Assembly: GCA_003241695.1 (NCBI GenBank)
Contig: QFPN01000002.1
Span: 248,001 to 312,000, forward strand
Direction of reading: 5' to 3'
Length of the DNA stretch: 64,000 nt
Origin: Ancylobacter novellus
Lineage (GTDB): Bacteria > Pseudomonadota > Alphaproteobacteria > Rhizobiales > Methylopilaceae
In this document: positions 9,694 through 20,600 of the stretch, one piece after another
Layout: every line of letters starts with the position of its first letter
Position numbering within the stretch: the first letter of the stretch is position 1
The notes under the pieces: model-generated
Told to the model about the DNA's origin: nothing
The model's input: only the letters and a program-made list of their open reading frames with translations
Databases searched by the model: none
Made by a program: the position numbers and the translations under genes

Positions 9694-10131
9694 CTAGAGC
9701 AATCCGAGCGTGCGCAACTCAGCCACGAGATGGGCGGGAAGGCCCGGCGCCTGGCGCTCGTCGTCAGCGAGGTCCGCGGGGGCTTCGTGGGCCGCGAGAT
9801 AGCGCCAGCCCTGGAACGGCCGCCGCGGCGTCGGCCGCACGGGCGTGAGTTCAGGCTTCAGCACCAGTTCGCAGCGTTCGATTCCGTCGGCGCCCTTCGC
9901 CTGCCGGAGGTCGAGCAGCGGCTGGCGGACGAGCATCACGCCCTTGATCACCCAGTAGAGCGAACCGCCGTCGAGCAGCTCGTCGCGGCGCTTCGGGGCC
10001 ATCCTCGTGGTGTGGATCTGCTCCTCGGGCGCGCCGCGGCGACGGCGCTCGGCCATGCGCTCCTCGATCCAGGCGCGGAGCTCTTCGGGCGAGTCGCAGC
10101 CGACGCAGAGTTTCTGGAGATGGAGCGCCAT
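9694..10131 (-). CDS. DUF1489 family protein
   Basis: This 145-residue soluble protein opens with LHLQKLCVGCDSPEEL. It contains TRMAPKRRDELLDGGSLYWV and VKGVMLVRQPL-like stretches typical of the alphaproteobacterial DUF1489 family. No catalytic motif is evident and function is unknown. It lies 16 bases after the exported DsrE-like gene on the same strand. The bamE, dsrE-like and DUF1489 genes probably share a transcript. Confidence 0.82.
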   Translation of the reverse strand: MALHLQKLCVGCDSPEELRAWIEERMAERRRRGAPEEQIHTTRMAPKRRDELLDGGSLYWVIKGVMLVRQPLLDLRQAKGADGIERCELVLKPELTPVRPTPRRPFQGWRYLAAHEAPADLADDERQAPGLPAHLVAELRTLGLL

Positions 10132-10147
10132 GGAGCCGGTCCGGCGG

Positions 10148-10594
10148 TCAGATGCCCGGCGCGATCTGCCAGCCGGCCACGTTCATCTTGTTCCGCAGCG
10201 ACGCGCAGGGCTGCACCGAGATGCCCGGCAGGGTCGGAAGCCGGCGCTTGTTGGCCTTGGCGAGCGCGTCGAGCGTTTCCTTGCAGGCGATGATCTCGAG
10301 GCCGCGCGGGCGGCGCGCCTTCAGATATTCGAGCTGGGAGATCGAGGTGCTCGGGATCGCGACGATGACGCCGGCAGAGGCGAGAATGATGCGGAAACGC
10401 CGCCCGCCGCCGCCCTTCACGAAGTCTTCGCCCGCCCTCAGCGCCTTCACGAAGGCCTGCGGGCTGTGGCTCACGATCGTCGTGTACTGGAGGTCGCCGG
10501 GCGCGGCCGCGGCCGGCGCGGCGACGGCCGCGGCGAGCGCGGCCGCGAGCGCAAGGCGGCGAGGGCTGCGGTCGGCGGCCATGGCCTCAGTCAT
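10148..10594 (-). CDS. Exported DsrE/DsrF-like protein of unknown function
   Basis: This 148-residue protein has an Ala-rich N-terminal signal sequence ending near AAAAPGD. The body has a DsrE-like pattern: an early strand, FRIILASAGVIVAIP, LEIIACKETLDAL and LPGISVQPC near the end, with Cys residues where DsrE-like proteins often have one. Similarity was judged by eye and is weak. The ATG overlaps the end of the bamE gene by eight bases. An alternative start is at 10582. DsrE-fold proteins are linked to sulphur chemistry, but no sulphur genes lie nearby, so no role is assigned. Confidence 0.55.
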   Translation of the reverse strand: MTEAMAADRSPRRLALAAALAAAVAAPAAAAPGDLQYTTIVSHSPQAFVKALRAGEDFVKGGGGRRFRIILASAGVIVAIPSTSISQLEYLKARRPRGLEIIACKETLDALAKANKRRLPTLPGISVQPCASLRNKMNVAGWQIAPGI

Positions 10595-11036
10595 CGTTCG
10601 AGAGCAGCCCCTTGAACACGCGCTCGAGGAACGTCTGCTCCTGACCGGCCGTCGGGGTGGTGTTGGTGACGAAGTCGATCACGCGGCCGTCCTGCACGCC
10701 GAAATGCGCCACGCGCTCGACCTTGCGGTCCTTGTTGAAATAGACCGCGAGCACGGTCTGGTCGGTGATCGTCGGGTTCATGAAGGCGACCGAGCGGCGC
10801 GAGCGCTGCGAGATGTAGTAGTAGACCTCGCCCTTCAGCGTCGCGGTGGTGGAGGGCGTGCCGAGCACGACCAGCACCTGCTCCTGGCTCGAACCGACCG
10901 GCACCTGCTGGAGCGCGTTCGGGGCCATCACGTAGCCCTTGGTCTGTTCCTCGGCGCAGCCCGCGACCGCGAGCGAACCGGCGGCTGCGGCTGCGAGCGC
11001 CACGGCGCGCACGGTCGAAAAGCACTTGAAGGTCAT
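10587..11036 (-). CDS. bamE: Outer-membrane assembly lipoprotein BamE (SmpA/OmlA)
   Basis: The product is 149 residues from the ATG at 11036, with a lipobox LAVAGC. The mature part is a single BamE domain: LQQVPVGSSQEQVLVVLGTPS, a GEVYYYISQR strand, VLAVYFNKDRKVERVAHFG and a short C-terminal tail. BamE stabilises the BAM complex that inserts beta-barrel proteins. Upstream in-frame starts would bury the signal peptide and are rejected. It is divergent from the bc1 chaperone gene, a neighbourhood conserved in alphaproteobacteria. Confidence 0.9.
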   Translation of the reverse strand: MTFKCFSTVRAVALAAAAAGSLAVAGCAEEQTKGYVMAPNALQQVPVGSSQEQVLVVLGTPSTTATLKGEVYYYISQRSRRSVAFMNPTITDQTVLAVYFNKDRKVERVAHFGVQDGRVIDFVTNTTPTAGQEQTFLERVFKGLLSNDD

Positions 11037-11240
11037 CTGAGAACGTCCTCCCGAACGCGACGCTTGCGGGTCCCGGCCGCCCAGCCCGACCCCACGACCG
11101 ACGGAGCCTCTCCCCGCGAGACTTGTTCCCCGGCCAGCCTTGGCGTAACCCGCACTCCGTTCCAGTTCAACAGGCGACGCGGCGCGGGCCACTCACAAGA
11201 AGCCGCGCCGCCTCGCCGGAGACGCCGGCCCGGCCACGCG

Positions 11241-11795
11241 ATGATCTTCGGCCTTTTCAGGAAAAGCGCGCCGGAAACGGCGCTCGCGGCCGACGCGGTC
11301 TACGCCTCGGTGGTCGCCGCGGCGCGCCGCCCCGAATTCTATCGCGACCTCGGCGCGCCCGACACGCTGCCCGGACGGTTCGAGCTGATCGTGCTGCACG
11401 CCGCGCTCCTCAACCGCCGTCTCGCCCGCGATCCCGACCCTCGCGCGCAGGCGTTCGCGCAGGACGTCTTCGACGCGATGTTCCGCGCCCTCGACGCGAA
11501 TCTCAGGGAAATCGGCGTCGGCGACATCACCGTCCCGAAGCGCGTCAAGGCGATGGCCCGGTCCTATTACGACGGCGCGAAGGTCTATGACGCCGCGCTG
11601 GACGCCCGCGACGAGGCCGCGCTCGCGGCGGCTCTCGGCCGCATCGTCTACGCCGGGGAGGCGCCCGACGAAGAGCGTCCGAGGCGTCTCGCGGCCTATG
11701 CGATCCGCGCCGACGCGGCGCTCGCGGCTCAGGCGGCGGCGGAACTCGAGGTCGCCGGCCCGGCTTATCCCGACGTGACGGAGGACCTGACGTGA
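11241..11795 (+). CDS. Ubiquinol-cytochrome c reductase chaperone (CBP3 family)
   Basis: This 184-residue protein opens with MIFGLFRK and matches the CBP3/UQCC1-like family. Markers are YASVVAAARRPEFYRDLGAPDT, a helical FELIVLHAALLNRRLA, the VFDAMFRALDANLREIGVGD core and VPKRVKAMARSYYDGAKVY. The family helps cytochrome b assemble into complex III. The stop overlaps the start of the YceD-like gene (GTGA), indicating an operon. The usual gene order in this class (bamE divergent, then chaperone, yceD, plsX) is preserved. Confidence 0.88.
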   Translation: MIFGLFRKSAPETALAADAVYASVVAAARRPEFYRDLGAPDTLPGRFELIVLHAALLNRRLARDPDPRAQAFAQDVFDAMFRALDANLREIGVGDITVPKRVKAMARSYYDGAKVYDAALDARDEAALAAALGRIVYAGEAPDEERPRRLAAYAIRADAALAAQAAAELEVAGPAYPDVTEDLT

Positions 11796-12304
11796 CGGAC
11801 GGACCGCTTCATCGCCTGCTGATCGTCGCGACCGTGCCGCCCGAGGGGCTGCAGGTCGAGATCGTCGCGGACGCGCGCGAACGCGAATCGCTCGCTCGGG
11901 CGAACGACCTGCCGTCGGTCGAGCGCTTCGTCGCGCGGCTCGAGGCGCGGCATGCGGGACGCGACGGCCTTTCGGTCCGGGGGCGGCTCGAGGCGGAGGC
12001 GACGCGGGTCTGCGTCGTCACGCTCGAACCTTTCGTCGAGGAGATCCGCGAGGAGGTCGAGCTGCGCTTCGCGCCGGAAGTCGAGGCGGCCGGCCATGAC
12101 GACGCCGAAGGCGACGACCCGCCGGATCCGATCGTCGGCGGCCAGGTCGACCTGGGCGCGGCGGTCGCGGAATTCTTCACGCTCGGCCTTGATCCATATC
12201 CACGCAAGCCGGGCGCCGCTTTCGATCCCTCGGCGCTGCGCGACGAGTCCGGATCTCCCTTCGCCGCGCTCAAGGCGCTGAAGGGCGGAAAGGACGAGGC
12301 ATGA
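11792..12304 (+). CDS. YceD/DUF177 family protein
   Basis: This 170-residue protein starts at a GTG overlapping the previous stop. It contains the DUF177 core: [21 protein letters not shown] (the conserved Cys-Val-x-Thr-Leu pattern), then [11 protein letters not shown], and [22 protein letters not shown] near the C-terminus. In plants and some bacteria, members take part in 23S rRNA metabolism. In gammaproteobacteria the gene sits with rpmF. Here rpmF is absent and plsX follows after 145 bases. Confidence 0.88.
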   Translation: MTDGPLHRLLIVATVPPEGLQVEIVADARERESLARANDLPSVERFVARLEARHAGRDGLSVRGRLEAEATRVCVVTLEPFVEEIREEVELRFAPEVEAAGHDDAEGDDPPDPIVGGQVDLGAAVAEFFTLGLDPYPRKPGAAFDPSALRDESGSPFAALKALKGGKDEA

Positions 12305-12337
12305 CGCGCCGCGGAGGCCGGCGGCCCAAGCGAAGGG

Positions 12338-12365
12338 TTGCCTCCCCGGCGGCAGACGCTATGGT
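12338..12365 (+). promoter_or_regulatory. Candidate sigma-70 promoter for plsX
   Basis: TTGCCT (12338-12343) and TATGGT (12360-12365) are separated by 16 bases. Transcription would begin about 78 bases before the plsX ATG. This is a by-eye match in GC-rich DNA. The 12305-12449 gap holds no gene. Confidence 0.4.
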
Positions 12366-12449
12366 CCCGCCGCGCCCGAACAGCCGCCGCACGGCGGCTC
12401 GCCCCGGCGTGTTTCCTTCACGCTGGGCGACTCTCCGGCCGCAGGTTCC

Positions 12450-13517
12450 ATGACAGACACGATTCGCATCGCACTCGACGCCATGGGCGGGGATCACGGC
12501 CCGTCCGTCGTCGTTCCCGGCGCGTCGATCGCGCTGTCGCGCAAGCCGGACCTGCGCTTCCTGTTCGTCGGCGACGAGGCCGAGATCCGGCCGCTCGTCG
12601 AGGCCGATCCGACGCTCCGGCCCGTCTCGGAGATCCTGCACACCGACGTGTCGGTGAAGATGGACGACAAGCCGTCGGTCGCGCTTCGCAAGGGCCGTTA
12701 CAAGTCCTCGATGTGGCTCGCGCTCGAGGCGGCGAAGAGCCGCAAGGCCGACGCCGCGATCTCCGCCGGCAACACCGGCGCGCTGATGGCGATGTCGCGG
12801 CTGTGCGTGCGCATGATGCCGGGCGTCGACCGTCCCGCGATCGCGGCCATCTGGCCGACGATCCGCGGAGAATCGATCGTGCTCGACGTCGGCGCGACGA
12901 TCGGCGCCGACGCCCGCCAGCTCGTGGACTTCGCCGTGATGGGCGCGGCCATGGCCCGCATCCTGTTCGACATCGAGCGGCCGACGGTCGGCCTGCTGAA
13001 CGTCGGCGTCGAGGAGGTGAAGGGCGTCGAGGAGGTCAAGGAGGCCGCCCGGCTCCTGCGCGAGCATGACTTCGCCTCGCTCGACTTCCGCGGCTTCATC
13101 GAAGGCGACGACATCGGCAAGGGCACGGTCGACGTGGTCGTGACCGAGGGCTTCTCGGGCAACATCGCGCTCAAGACGGCGGAAGGCACCGCAAAGCAGA
13201 TCGGCGAGTATCTCCGGTCGGCGATCACGCGCACATGGATGTCGAAGATCGGCTACGTGCTGGCCAAGCACGCCTTCGACACGCTCAGGGAAAAGATGGA
13301 TCCTCGCAAGGTGAACGGCGGCGTTTTCCTCGGCCTCGACGGCGTGGTCATCAAGAGCCACGGCGGCACCGACGCGGAAGGCTTCGCCTCCGCGGTCGAG
13401 CTCGGCTACGACATGGCACGCTACGGCCTGAACGAGCGGATCCGCGAAGGCTTCTCCCATGAAGGTGCCGGTGCGACGGCCGAAAGCGACGCGGCGCTCG
13501 CCGGAGCGGCCCAGTGA
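12450..13517 (+). CDS. plsX: Phosphate acyltransferase PlsX
   Basis: This 355-residue protein converts acyl-ACP to acyl-phosphate for phospholipid synthesis. The N-terminal [12 protein letters not shown] is the family hallmark. [16 protein letters not shown] and [13 protein letters not shown] are also present. The expected length is about 340-355. It overlaps fabH by four bases (GTGA), an arrangement found very widely because both act at the start of lipid synthesis. Confidence 0.97.
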   Translation: MTDTIRIALDAMGGDHGPSVVVPGASIALSRKPDLRFLFVGDEAEIRPLVEADPTLRPVSEILHTDVSVKMDDKPSVALRKGRYKSSMWLALEAAKSRKADAAISAGNTGALMAMSRLCVRMMPGVDRPAIAAIWPTIRGESIVLDVGATIGADARQLVDFAVMGAAMARILFDIERPTVGLLNVGVEEVKGVEEVKEAARLLREHDFASLDFRGFIEGDDIGKGTVDVVVTEGFSGNIALKTAEGTAKQIGEYLRSAITRTWMSKIGYVLAKHAFDTLREKMDPRKVNGGVFLGLDGVVIKSHGGTDAEGFASAVELGYDMARYGLNERIREGFSHEGAGATAESDAALAGAAQ

Positions 13518-14491
13518 GCCGCATCCGTTCCGTCGTCCGCGGCTGCGGCTCGTATCTTCCCGCCGAAGTCCTGAGCAACGAGGACCTGGCCAAGTCGGTC
13601 GACACCTCCGACGAGTGGATCGTCCAGCGCACCGGCATCCGCGCGCGCCATGTCGCGGCCGCGGGCGAGATGACGTCGGACCTCGCGCTGGCGGCGGCCC
13701 GCGAGGCGCTCGCCGACGCCGGGCTCGACCCCGGCGAGATCGACCTGATCGTGCTCGCGACCTCCACGCCCGACAACACCTTCCCCGCGACCGCGGCGGC
13801 GGTGCAGGCAGGCCTCGGGATCACGACCGGCTTCGCCTTCGATCTTCAGGCGGTCTGCTCGGGCTTCGTCTACGCGCTCGCGGTCGCCGACAAGTTCCTC
13901 GCATCCGGCCAGCAGAAGCGGGCGCTCGTCATCGGCGCCGAGACCTTCTCGCGCATCCTCGACTGGAGCGACCGCACCACCTGCGTGCTGTTCGGCGACG
14001 GCGCGGGCGCGGTCGTGCTCGAAGCCTCCGATCAGCCCGGCGAGCCGTCCGACCGCGGCGTGCTCACCACCCATCTGCGTTCCGACGGGCGTCACAAGAG
14101 CAAGCTGTTCGTCGACGGCGGTCCGTCCTCCACGGGCACGGTCGGGCATCTCCGCATGGAGGGCCGCGAGGTGTTCCGCCACGCGGTCGGCATGATCACC
14201 GACGTGATCGAGGACGCCTTCCGCGCGACCGGCGAGAGCGCGCAGTCGATCGACTGGTTCGTGCCGCACCAGGCCAACCGCCGCATCATCGACGCGAGCG
14301 CCCAGAAGCTCGGCATCGCTCCGGAGAAGGTCGTGATCACGGTCGACCGGCACGGAAACACCTCGGCCGCCTCGATCCCGCTCGCGCTCGCGGCCGCCCG
14401 CAAGGACGGGCGGATCAAGCAGGGCGATCTCGTGCTGCTCGAGGCGATGGGCGGCGGCTTCACCTGGGGATCGGCGCTCGTGCGCTGGTAA
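13514..14491 (+). CDS. fabH: Beta-ketoacyl-ACP synthase III
   Basis: This 325-residue enzyme condenses acetyl-CoA with malonyl-ACP to start fatty-acid elongation. The nucleophile is C115 in LQAVCSGF. The catalytic His lies in [11 protein letters not shown] and the Asn in [10 protein letters not shown]. The C-terminal [13 protein letters not shown] ending is canonical. It starts with a GTG overlapping the plsX stop. ihfA follows after 136 bases with its own promoter candidate. Confidence 0.97.
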   Translation: MSRIRSVVRGCGSYLPAEVLSNEDLAKSVDTSDEWIVQRTGIRARHVAAAGEMTSDLALAAAREALADAGLDPGEIDLIVLATSTPDNTFPATAAAVQAGLGITTGFAFDLQAVCSGFVYALAVADKFLASGQQKRALVIGAETFSRILDWSDRTTCVLFGDGAGAVVLEASDQPGEPSDRGVLTTHLRSDGRHKSKLFVDGGPSSTGTVGHLRMEGREVFRHAVGMITDVIEDAFRATGESAQSIDWFVPHQANRRIIDASAQKLGIAPEKVVITVDRHGNTSAASIPLALAAARKDGRIKQGDLVLLEAMGGGFTWGSALVRW

Positions 14492-14534
14492 GCGGACGAT
14501 CATCTTCCTTGGAACCCCCTCCCACGGGGGAGAT

Positions 14535-14563
14535 TGACCGCGCGGTATCAGGCACATAGCCTC
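14535..14563 (+). promoter_or_regulatory. Candidate sigma-70 promoter for ihfA
   Basis: TTGACC (14535-14540) and TAGCCT (14558-14563) have an optimal 17-base spacer. They lie 65 bases upstream of the ihfA ATG, in the only gap of the plsX-fabH-ihfA-merR run long enough for a promoter. Confidence 0.5.
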
Positions 14564-14627
14564 ATGAACCGAGCGGTGGGGCAGACAAAAGATCGCGTGC
14601 AAAGCGCGACGCTTGGGGGAGCATGGC

Positions 14628-14954
14628 ATGGCGGGGCGCACGATTACGCGAGCAGACCTCTGCGAGGCGGTCTATCAGAAGGTCGGCCTGTCGCGGACGG
14701 AGTCCGCGGCGCTGGTCGAAATGGTGTTGGGCGAGATCGGCGACTGTCTTGAGCGCGGCGAGACTGTGAAGCTGTCGTCGTTCGGCTCCTTCGTGGTGCG
14801 CGACAAGGGACAGCGCGTCGGCCGCAATCCGAAGAGCGGGCAGGAAGTGCCGATTCCGCCGCGGCGGGTGATGGTGTTCAAGCCCTCCAACATCCTGAAG
14901 CACCGGATCAACGGCGGCGAGGGCGAGCCTCCGAAGGAGAACGGCGCGGCGTGA
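14628..14954 (+). CDS. ihfA: Integration host factor subunit alpha
   Basis: The product is 108 residues from the ATG at 14628. It opens with [21 protein letters not shown] and has [13 protein letters not shown], the beta-arm [18 protein letters not shown] and VFKPSNILK. The Pro in the arm (PIPPRR) is the residue that intercalates into DNA. The downstream tail is slightly longer than the E. coli protein. A TTG 15 bases upstream is in frame, but the ATG is better placed behind GGGGGA. The stop overlaps the MerR gene start (GTGA). Confidence 0.96.
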   Translation: MAGRTITRADLCEAVYQKVGLSRTESAALVEMVLGEIGDCLERGETVKLSSFGSFVVRDKGQRVGRNPKSGQEVPIPPRRVMVFKPSNILKHRINGGEGEPPKENGAA

Positions 14955-15535
14955 CGGATCTCACCGACGACGACGACCGCGATCTGCCCCGCAAGGGACC
15001 CGACGCGTTCCGCACGATCAGCGAGGTCGCCGAGGAGCTGGGCCTGCCGCAGCACGTTCTGCGCTTCTGGGAGACGAAGTTTCCCCAGATCCGCCCGATC
15101 AAGCGCGGCGGCGGCCGACGCTACTACCGGCCTGCGGACGTCGACCTGCTTCGCGGCGTGAAACAGCTTCTTTACGGCGAAGGCTACACCATCCGCGGCG
15201 TGCAGCGGATCCTGCGGGAGCAGGGCGGGCGCAAGCTCGCCCAGGAAGCGGGATTGCGGCCGGCGGGAGACGACGTTCGGGCGGAGCCCTTGGTCGGCGC
15301 GCCGGCCGGGCCGGAGATGTGGGCTTCGGGTCTGCGACCGGCTGTCGCCGAACCGCAGCCTCTGGACGGCGGGGAGGAATACGCTACCCTCCCGCTGCGG
15401 GAGGAGCCCTCGCAGTCGGCGCAATCGGCGCCGCTCGAACGCCGCGGCGGGCTGACGGAGGAACAGATCGGGCGTCTCTCTATGGCGCTCGACGAGCTTG
15501 CGGCGTGCCGCCGCCTGCTCGATGGCCGATCCTGA
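14951..15535 (+). CDS. MerR family transcriptional regulator
   Basis: This 194-residue protein has an N-terminal MerR winged helix (residues about 18-90). Markers are [42 protein letters not shown] and [12 protein letters not shown]. The C-terminal half is low complexity, ending in a short helix ([15 protein letters not shown]). No Cys-based metal site is present. This small MerR-like protein after ihfA is conserved in alphaproteobacteria. Its target is not known to me. It is translationally coupled to ihfA. Confidence 0.87.
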   Translation: MTDLTDDDDRDLPRKGPDAFRTISEVAEELGLPQHVLRFWETKFPQIRPIKRGGGRRYYRPADVDLLRGVKQLLYGEGYTIRGVQRILREQGGRKLAQEAGLRPAGDDVRAEPLVGAPAGPEMWASGLRPAVAEPQPLDGGEEYATLPLREEPSQSAQSAPLERRGGLTEEQIGRLSMALDELAACRRLLDGRS

Positions 15536-15626
15536 CGGCGCGGCGCCGCACAAAGCCGCGTTACATCGACCGGGACCGGCTAGGACCCAGGTCGAGGTGG
15601 GATCGGGAGCGTAAGGGGGTAAAACA

Positions 15627-17573
15627 GTGGCGTTGAACGGCGGAACGGGCGCCTGGCTGCCGCGGCTCGTCGCCGCCGGATTGGCGTGCGCGCTCGCCGA
15701 GAGCGCGGCGGCGCAGCCGGCTCCTGACGCGCCTCCGCCCGCAGCCGCCAACGCCGTGCCGGGCGTGCCCTACACCGTTCAGATCCAGGTCGACGGCGGC
15801 GACGCCGAGGTCGAGAAGATCGCGTCGGACACGTCGACCCTCAAGACGCTCGAAAAGGAAACGCCCCCCGGACCTCCGGGGCTGGTCGGCCGAGGCAAGG
15901 CCGACATCGAGCGCATCGCCGCGGCGCTGATGGCGACCGGGCGCTACAACGCGGTCGTCGACGTGACCGTCGCCGGCGTCTCCGTGACGTCGGAAAGCGC
16001 CGCCGACGCCGCCCAGCGCGCGCGCAAGCCGGTGCCGACGCTGATCCGGATCAATCCCGGCGCGGTCTTCACCTTCGGCGCCGTCCGCGTGGCGCCCGCG
16101 GACGCCGGAGCGCGCGCGATCACCTTCGACCTGCGCAAGACGGGGCTCGAGACGGGCAAGCCCGCGCCCTCGACCGCGGTGTTCGCGGCGGAATCCAAGA
16201 TCGTCGACCAGCTCCGCGCCGACGGCTATCCCTTCGCGAAAACGGTGGGGCGCGACATCGTCGCGGATCACCCCCGCAGGCAGCTCGACGTTACGATCAA
16301 GGTCGAGGCGGGGCCGCGCGCGCCGTTCGGCGACGTGACCATCACGGGAACCCGCGAGGTCGATCCCGCCGTCGCGCTCGGCCGCGTGCCGTTCCGCCCC
16401 GGCGACCGCTACGACCCCGAAAAGATCAAGAAGCTGAAGGACGCGCTCGCCAAGCTCGACGTGTTCTCGTCGATTCGGGTGCGCGAAGCCGACAGGCCGG
16501 ACGCCTCCGGCCGCGTGCCGATCGCGATCGAGGTCGAGGAGAAGAAGTTCCGCTATGTCGGCGCGGCCGCCAAATGGGACTCGGTCGACGGCGCCGGCGT
16601 CAACGCCTATTGGGGCCACCGCAACCTCTTCGGCGGAGCCGAGAAGCTCAGGATCGACGCGGGCGTCGGCCGGCTGATCGAGAACCCGCCGAGCGAGTAT
16701 GAGTACAAGCTCGGCGTCCATTTCGAGAAGCCGGGCATCATCACCGGCTACGACGATCTCATCGTCGACGTGATCGCGCAGCGCGAGCGCCCGGACGCCT
16801 ACTGGCGCGACGGCGTGACCGGCGTGGTGGCGATCCGCCGGCAGCTCACCGACGAGCTGTCGCTGCAGATCGGCGTCGAGGGCGACTATTCGAAGATCCG
16901 CGACACCTTCGGGGAGAAGAATTTCCTGCTCGCGGGCCTTCCGATCGTCGCGACCTACGACAACACCGACAACCTGCTCGATCCGACCAAGGGCGTGCGC
17001 GTCCTGCTGCAGGCCGCGCCCTATTACAACGCCAAGGGCGAGCAGAAATCGCTCAACATCTTCAAGGGCCAGATCTCGGCCTACTGGTCGCTCGACGAGG
17101 ACAGCCGCTACATCCTCGCCGGCAAGATCGGCGCGGGCTCGATCCTCGGGCCGTCCTCGACCGCGGACGTGCCGGCCAACCGCCGCTTCTTCGCGGGCGG
17201 CGGCGGGTCGATCCGCGGCTTCGCCTATCAGAGCGCGAGCCCGGCCTGCCAGGACATCGTCCCGAAACCGCACAAGGCGCTCGATTGCGACGAGGACCAG
17301 CCGCTCGGCGGGCGCTCGCTTCTCGAGACGTCGGTCGAGGCGCGCATCAAGGTCACCGACACGATCGGCGTCGTGCCCTTCGTCGACGCGGGCGCGGCCT
17401 TCGACAAGGCCTTTCCGGACTTCAAGGAGGACATCCGCGTCGGCGCGGGCGTCGGCCTGCGCTACTATACGGCGATCGGCCCGATCCGGTTCGACGTCGC
17501 GACGCCTGTGGTCGGACGCAGCAAGAACGACCCGCGGGTCGCTTTCTATGTGAGCATCGGGCAGTCTTTCTGA
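15627..17573 (+). CDS. tamA: Outer-membrane translocation/assembly protein TamA (BamA family)
   Basis: This 648-residue protein starts at a GTG and has a signal peptide ending near SAAAQPA. About three POTRA repeats follow (roughly residues 45-335). The last contains ITGTREVDPAVALGRVPFRPGDRYD. A 16-strand Omp85 barrel ends in VAFYVSIGQSF with a terminal Phe, as needed for BAM recognition. The FAGGGGSIRGFAYQS segment carries the (V/I)RGF/Y loop signature. TamA partners with TamB, encoded 31 bases downstream, in moving proteins or lipids between the membranes. Confidence 0.92.
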   Translation: MALNGGTGAWLPRLVAAGLACALAESAAAQPAPDAPPPAAANAVPGVPYTVQIQVDGGDAEVEKIASDTSTLKTLEKETPPGPPGLVGRGKADIERIAAALMATGRYNAVVDVTVAGVSVTSESAADAAQRARKPVPTLIRINPGAVFTFGAVRVAPADAGARAITFDLRKTGLETGKPAPSTAVFAAESKIVDQLRADGYPFAKTVGRDIVADHPRRQLDVTIKVEAGPRAPFGDVTITGTREVDPAVALGRVPFRPGDRYDPEKIKKLKDALAKLDVFSSIRVREADRPDASGRVPIAIEVEEKKFRYVGAAAKWDSVDGAGVNAYWGHRNLFGGAEKLRIDAGVGRLIENPPSEYEYKLGVHFEKPGIITGYDDLIVDVIAQRERPDAYWRDGVTGVVAIRRQLTDELSLQIGVEGDYSKIRDTFGEKNFLLAGLPIVATYDNTDNLLDPTKGVRVLLQAAPYYNAKGEQKSLNIFKGQISAYWSLDEDSRYILAGKIGAGSILGPSSTADVPANRRFFAGGGGSIRGFAYQSASPACQDIVPKPHKALDCDEDQPLGGRSLLETSVEARIKVTDTIGVVPFVDAGAAFDKAFPDFKEDIRVGAGVGLRYYTAIGPIRFDVATPVVGRSKNDPRVAFYVSIGQSF

Positions 17574-17604
17574 CGCTCGAACACGGGGTTACGATCGAAT
17601 CGCA

Positions 17605-20600
17605 ATGGCAGTCCTGAAGCGCGCCCTGATCGCACTCGCGATCCTGCTCCTGATCCCGGTCGTGGTGCTGGCGGCGGCTTTCGCCTACCTCACGACCGCG
17701 CACGGGCTGTCGAGCGTCGCCTCGGTCGTCTCGGAATACGCAAGCTCCGACGACACCAAAATCTCGGTCGGCGACATCGAAGGCTCGTTCCCCTACGACC
17801 TGACGCTGAAGGACGTGCGCCTTTCGGACCGCAAGGGCGAGTGGCTGACCGCGGACCGCGCGCGCGTGATCTGGTCGCCGCTCTCGCTCTATTCGGGCAA
17901 GCTCAAGATCGACCTCGTCGATCTCGGCCGCGTCGCGGTCGCGCGCGAGCCCGATTATCCGGAGAAGGCGGAGAACCTCCCCCCGCCGGATCCCAACGCC
18001 CCGCTGTTTCCGGAACTGCCGATCGAGATCGAGCTCGACCGTTTCTCGCTCGCCGACCTCGATCTCGCGCAGCCGGTGATCGGCGTGCCGGCGCGGCTCG
18101 CGGCCACGGCCTCCGCCATGGTGCGCAAGCCGCGCGATGGCGTCTCGGCTGAGTTCGACGTCCGCCGCACCGACGGGACCAAGGGCCAGTTCTCGGGGCG
18201 CGCGCGCTTCGTGCCGGCGACCAACGGCGTCGAGGTCTCGCTGCGCGGCTCCGAGCCGGCCGGCGGGCTGATCGCGCGAATGGCGCAGATTCCCGGCCTG
18301 CCGCCGGTCGACATCGGCATGGAGGGGGCGGGCACGCTCGACGCGCTCCGCACCCAGCTCGTGGTGACGGCCGGAACACAGGGGCGCATCGACGGCGCGA
18401 GCGACCTGCGCCGCGAAGGCAAGGGCAGGCGGGTGACGCTGGAGCTGACCGGCGACGTCGGCGGCATGGTCCAGCCCGCGATCGCCCCGCTGGTCGACGG
18501 CAAGAGCCGGGTCACGGCGAACGCCTTCGTGCCCGACGAAGGGCCGATCGAGATTTCCGAGACGACCGTGGACATCCCCGCGGTCCGCCTCGGCGCGCGC
18601 GGGAAGATCGATCTCGACGCCGAGACGGTGGACCTGTCCTACGACCTGCGGGCCGGCGACGCCTCGCGCTTCGCGGCGCTGCTGCCGGGGGTGAAATGGG
18701 CCTCGCTCACGGCGCTCGGAACCGCGAAGGGGCCGCTCGATCACCCCGTCCTGAACGCCACCGTGGACGCCGGCGGCCTCGCGGCGCCGCAGGGCGCGGC
18801 CGACACGGCGCGCGTCGTGCTGAGCGCGGCGCCGGACGGCCCCCTGGCGAAGGAGTCGACCAGGATCGCCGCGACGGTCGACGCGACCGCGGACGGCGTC
18901 CGGTTCGCCGACGACCGTCTGTTCACCCTCGGCCGCGCCTTCTCGCTGTCGGCGGCCGCCGTCACGACGCCGAAGGGCGAGACCGACGTCGAGCGCGCCG
19001 AGGTGAAGCTCGCGGACGTGCGCGCGACCTATGCGGGCAAGGCCTCGCCCGAGGCGGTCAAAGGCAAGGCGACGGTCACGGCGGCCGACCTCTCGACGCT
19101 GTCCGGGCTCGCCGGCCGGACGCTCGCCGGTTCGCTTGACCTCAAATCTGATCTCGACGTCGCGTTCGATCTCTCCCGTCTCAACGTCTCCATCGACGGC
19201 TCGGGCGCCGGGCTCAGGACCGGCGTCGATCAGGTCGACGCGCTGACCGGCGGATCGCTCTCGATCAAGGGCGGGGTGACGCGGGCCGAGGACGGCGCCT
19301 TCGCGTTCCGAGGCTTCGACGCGCGCGGCGACCATGTGGTGGTCACCGCCGACGGATCGGTGACGCAGGAGCGGGCCGACGCGAAGATCAAGGCGGAGAT
19401 CGACGATCTCGCCCGCATCGACCAGCGCGCGTCCGGCAAGGCCACCGCGACCGCGGACCTCACGGGGCGGCTGGAGGACCTGGGCGTCAAGGCTGTCCTC
19501 GCCGTGCCGAGCGGCGAGGCCATGGGCCGCCCGCTCCGCGACGTCGAGGTGCGGGTCGACGCAGCCCATCTCACCGGCGACGTGGCCGGGACCGTCGCTC
19601 TCGGCGGCAGCCTCGACGGCAAGCCTTTGACGGGCGGCGGCAGGCTCGTGACCGAGCCGTCGGGAGCCCGGCGGATCGAGGGCCTCGACCTCGCCGTCGC
19701 CTCGACGACGGTAAAGGGCGCCGTGACGGTCGCGCCGTCGGGCGTCGCGACCGGCGCGCTCGCGATCGACGCGCCCGACCTCTCGGAAGTCGGGGCGCTC
19801 GCGCTGACCGAACTCGCAGGCGCGCTCAAGGGCGACGTCGCGCTTTCGGATCAGGGCGGCGTCCAGCGCGCCGTGGTGAAGCTCGACGGGTCAAACATCT
19901 CCGCGCCGGGCGCGAAGGTCGGCGCGCTCAAGGTCGACGCCGCCGTGCTCGACCCGGCCGGCAAGGTGACCGTCGACGGTTCCGTCGAGGGATCCGGGAT
20001 CGTCGCCGGCGGGCAGGCGGTCGACCGGCTCTCGCTCGTCGCGAAGGGCGAGCCGAACGGAATGGACGTGTCGCTCGACATGGGAGCGAAGGCGTCGTCC
20101 GCGAAGGCGCAGGCGAGGGTCGCCTATGCGCCCGACCAGACGCGGATCGATCTCTCGCGGCTCGATCTTGCGGGCGGCGGCAAGACCGCCGCGCTGAACG
20201 GCCCGGCCGCCATCCGGCTGGTCGCCGAGGAGGTCGTGATCGACGCCTTCTCGCTTCGCGCGGGCGAGGGCGGCGTGCTCGACGTCTCCGGCCGCGCGGG
20301 CGAGACGCTCGACCTCAACCTCGCGCTGCGCGAGCTTCCGCTCGCGCTCGGCAACGCTTTCACGCCCGGCCTCGATCTCGCCGGTCAGGCCGACGGAACC
20401 GCAAAGGTCGCCGGCGCGGCGACGGCGCCGGTCGCCGACTACGACCTGAAGGTTTCGGGCCTGTCGATCGCAAAGCTCCGCGACGCCAAGGTTCCCCCGC
20501 TCACGATCGCGACCAGGGGACGCCTCGAAGGCCCGCGCGTGACGACCGACACGACGATCACCGGCGCGGGCGGCCTCGAGGCGCAGGCGCAAGGCTCCGC

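Noticed and set aside
15536..15626. tRNA gene after the MerR gene
   Set aside because: No cloverleaf, TTC-type T-loop or anticodon arm could be built. None was found in other gaps either.
17422..19569. 715-codon open frame on the minus strand across the tamA-tamB junction
   Set aside because: Shadow of tamB codon bias. Product is Arg/Gly/Asp-rich without motifs or ribosome site.
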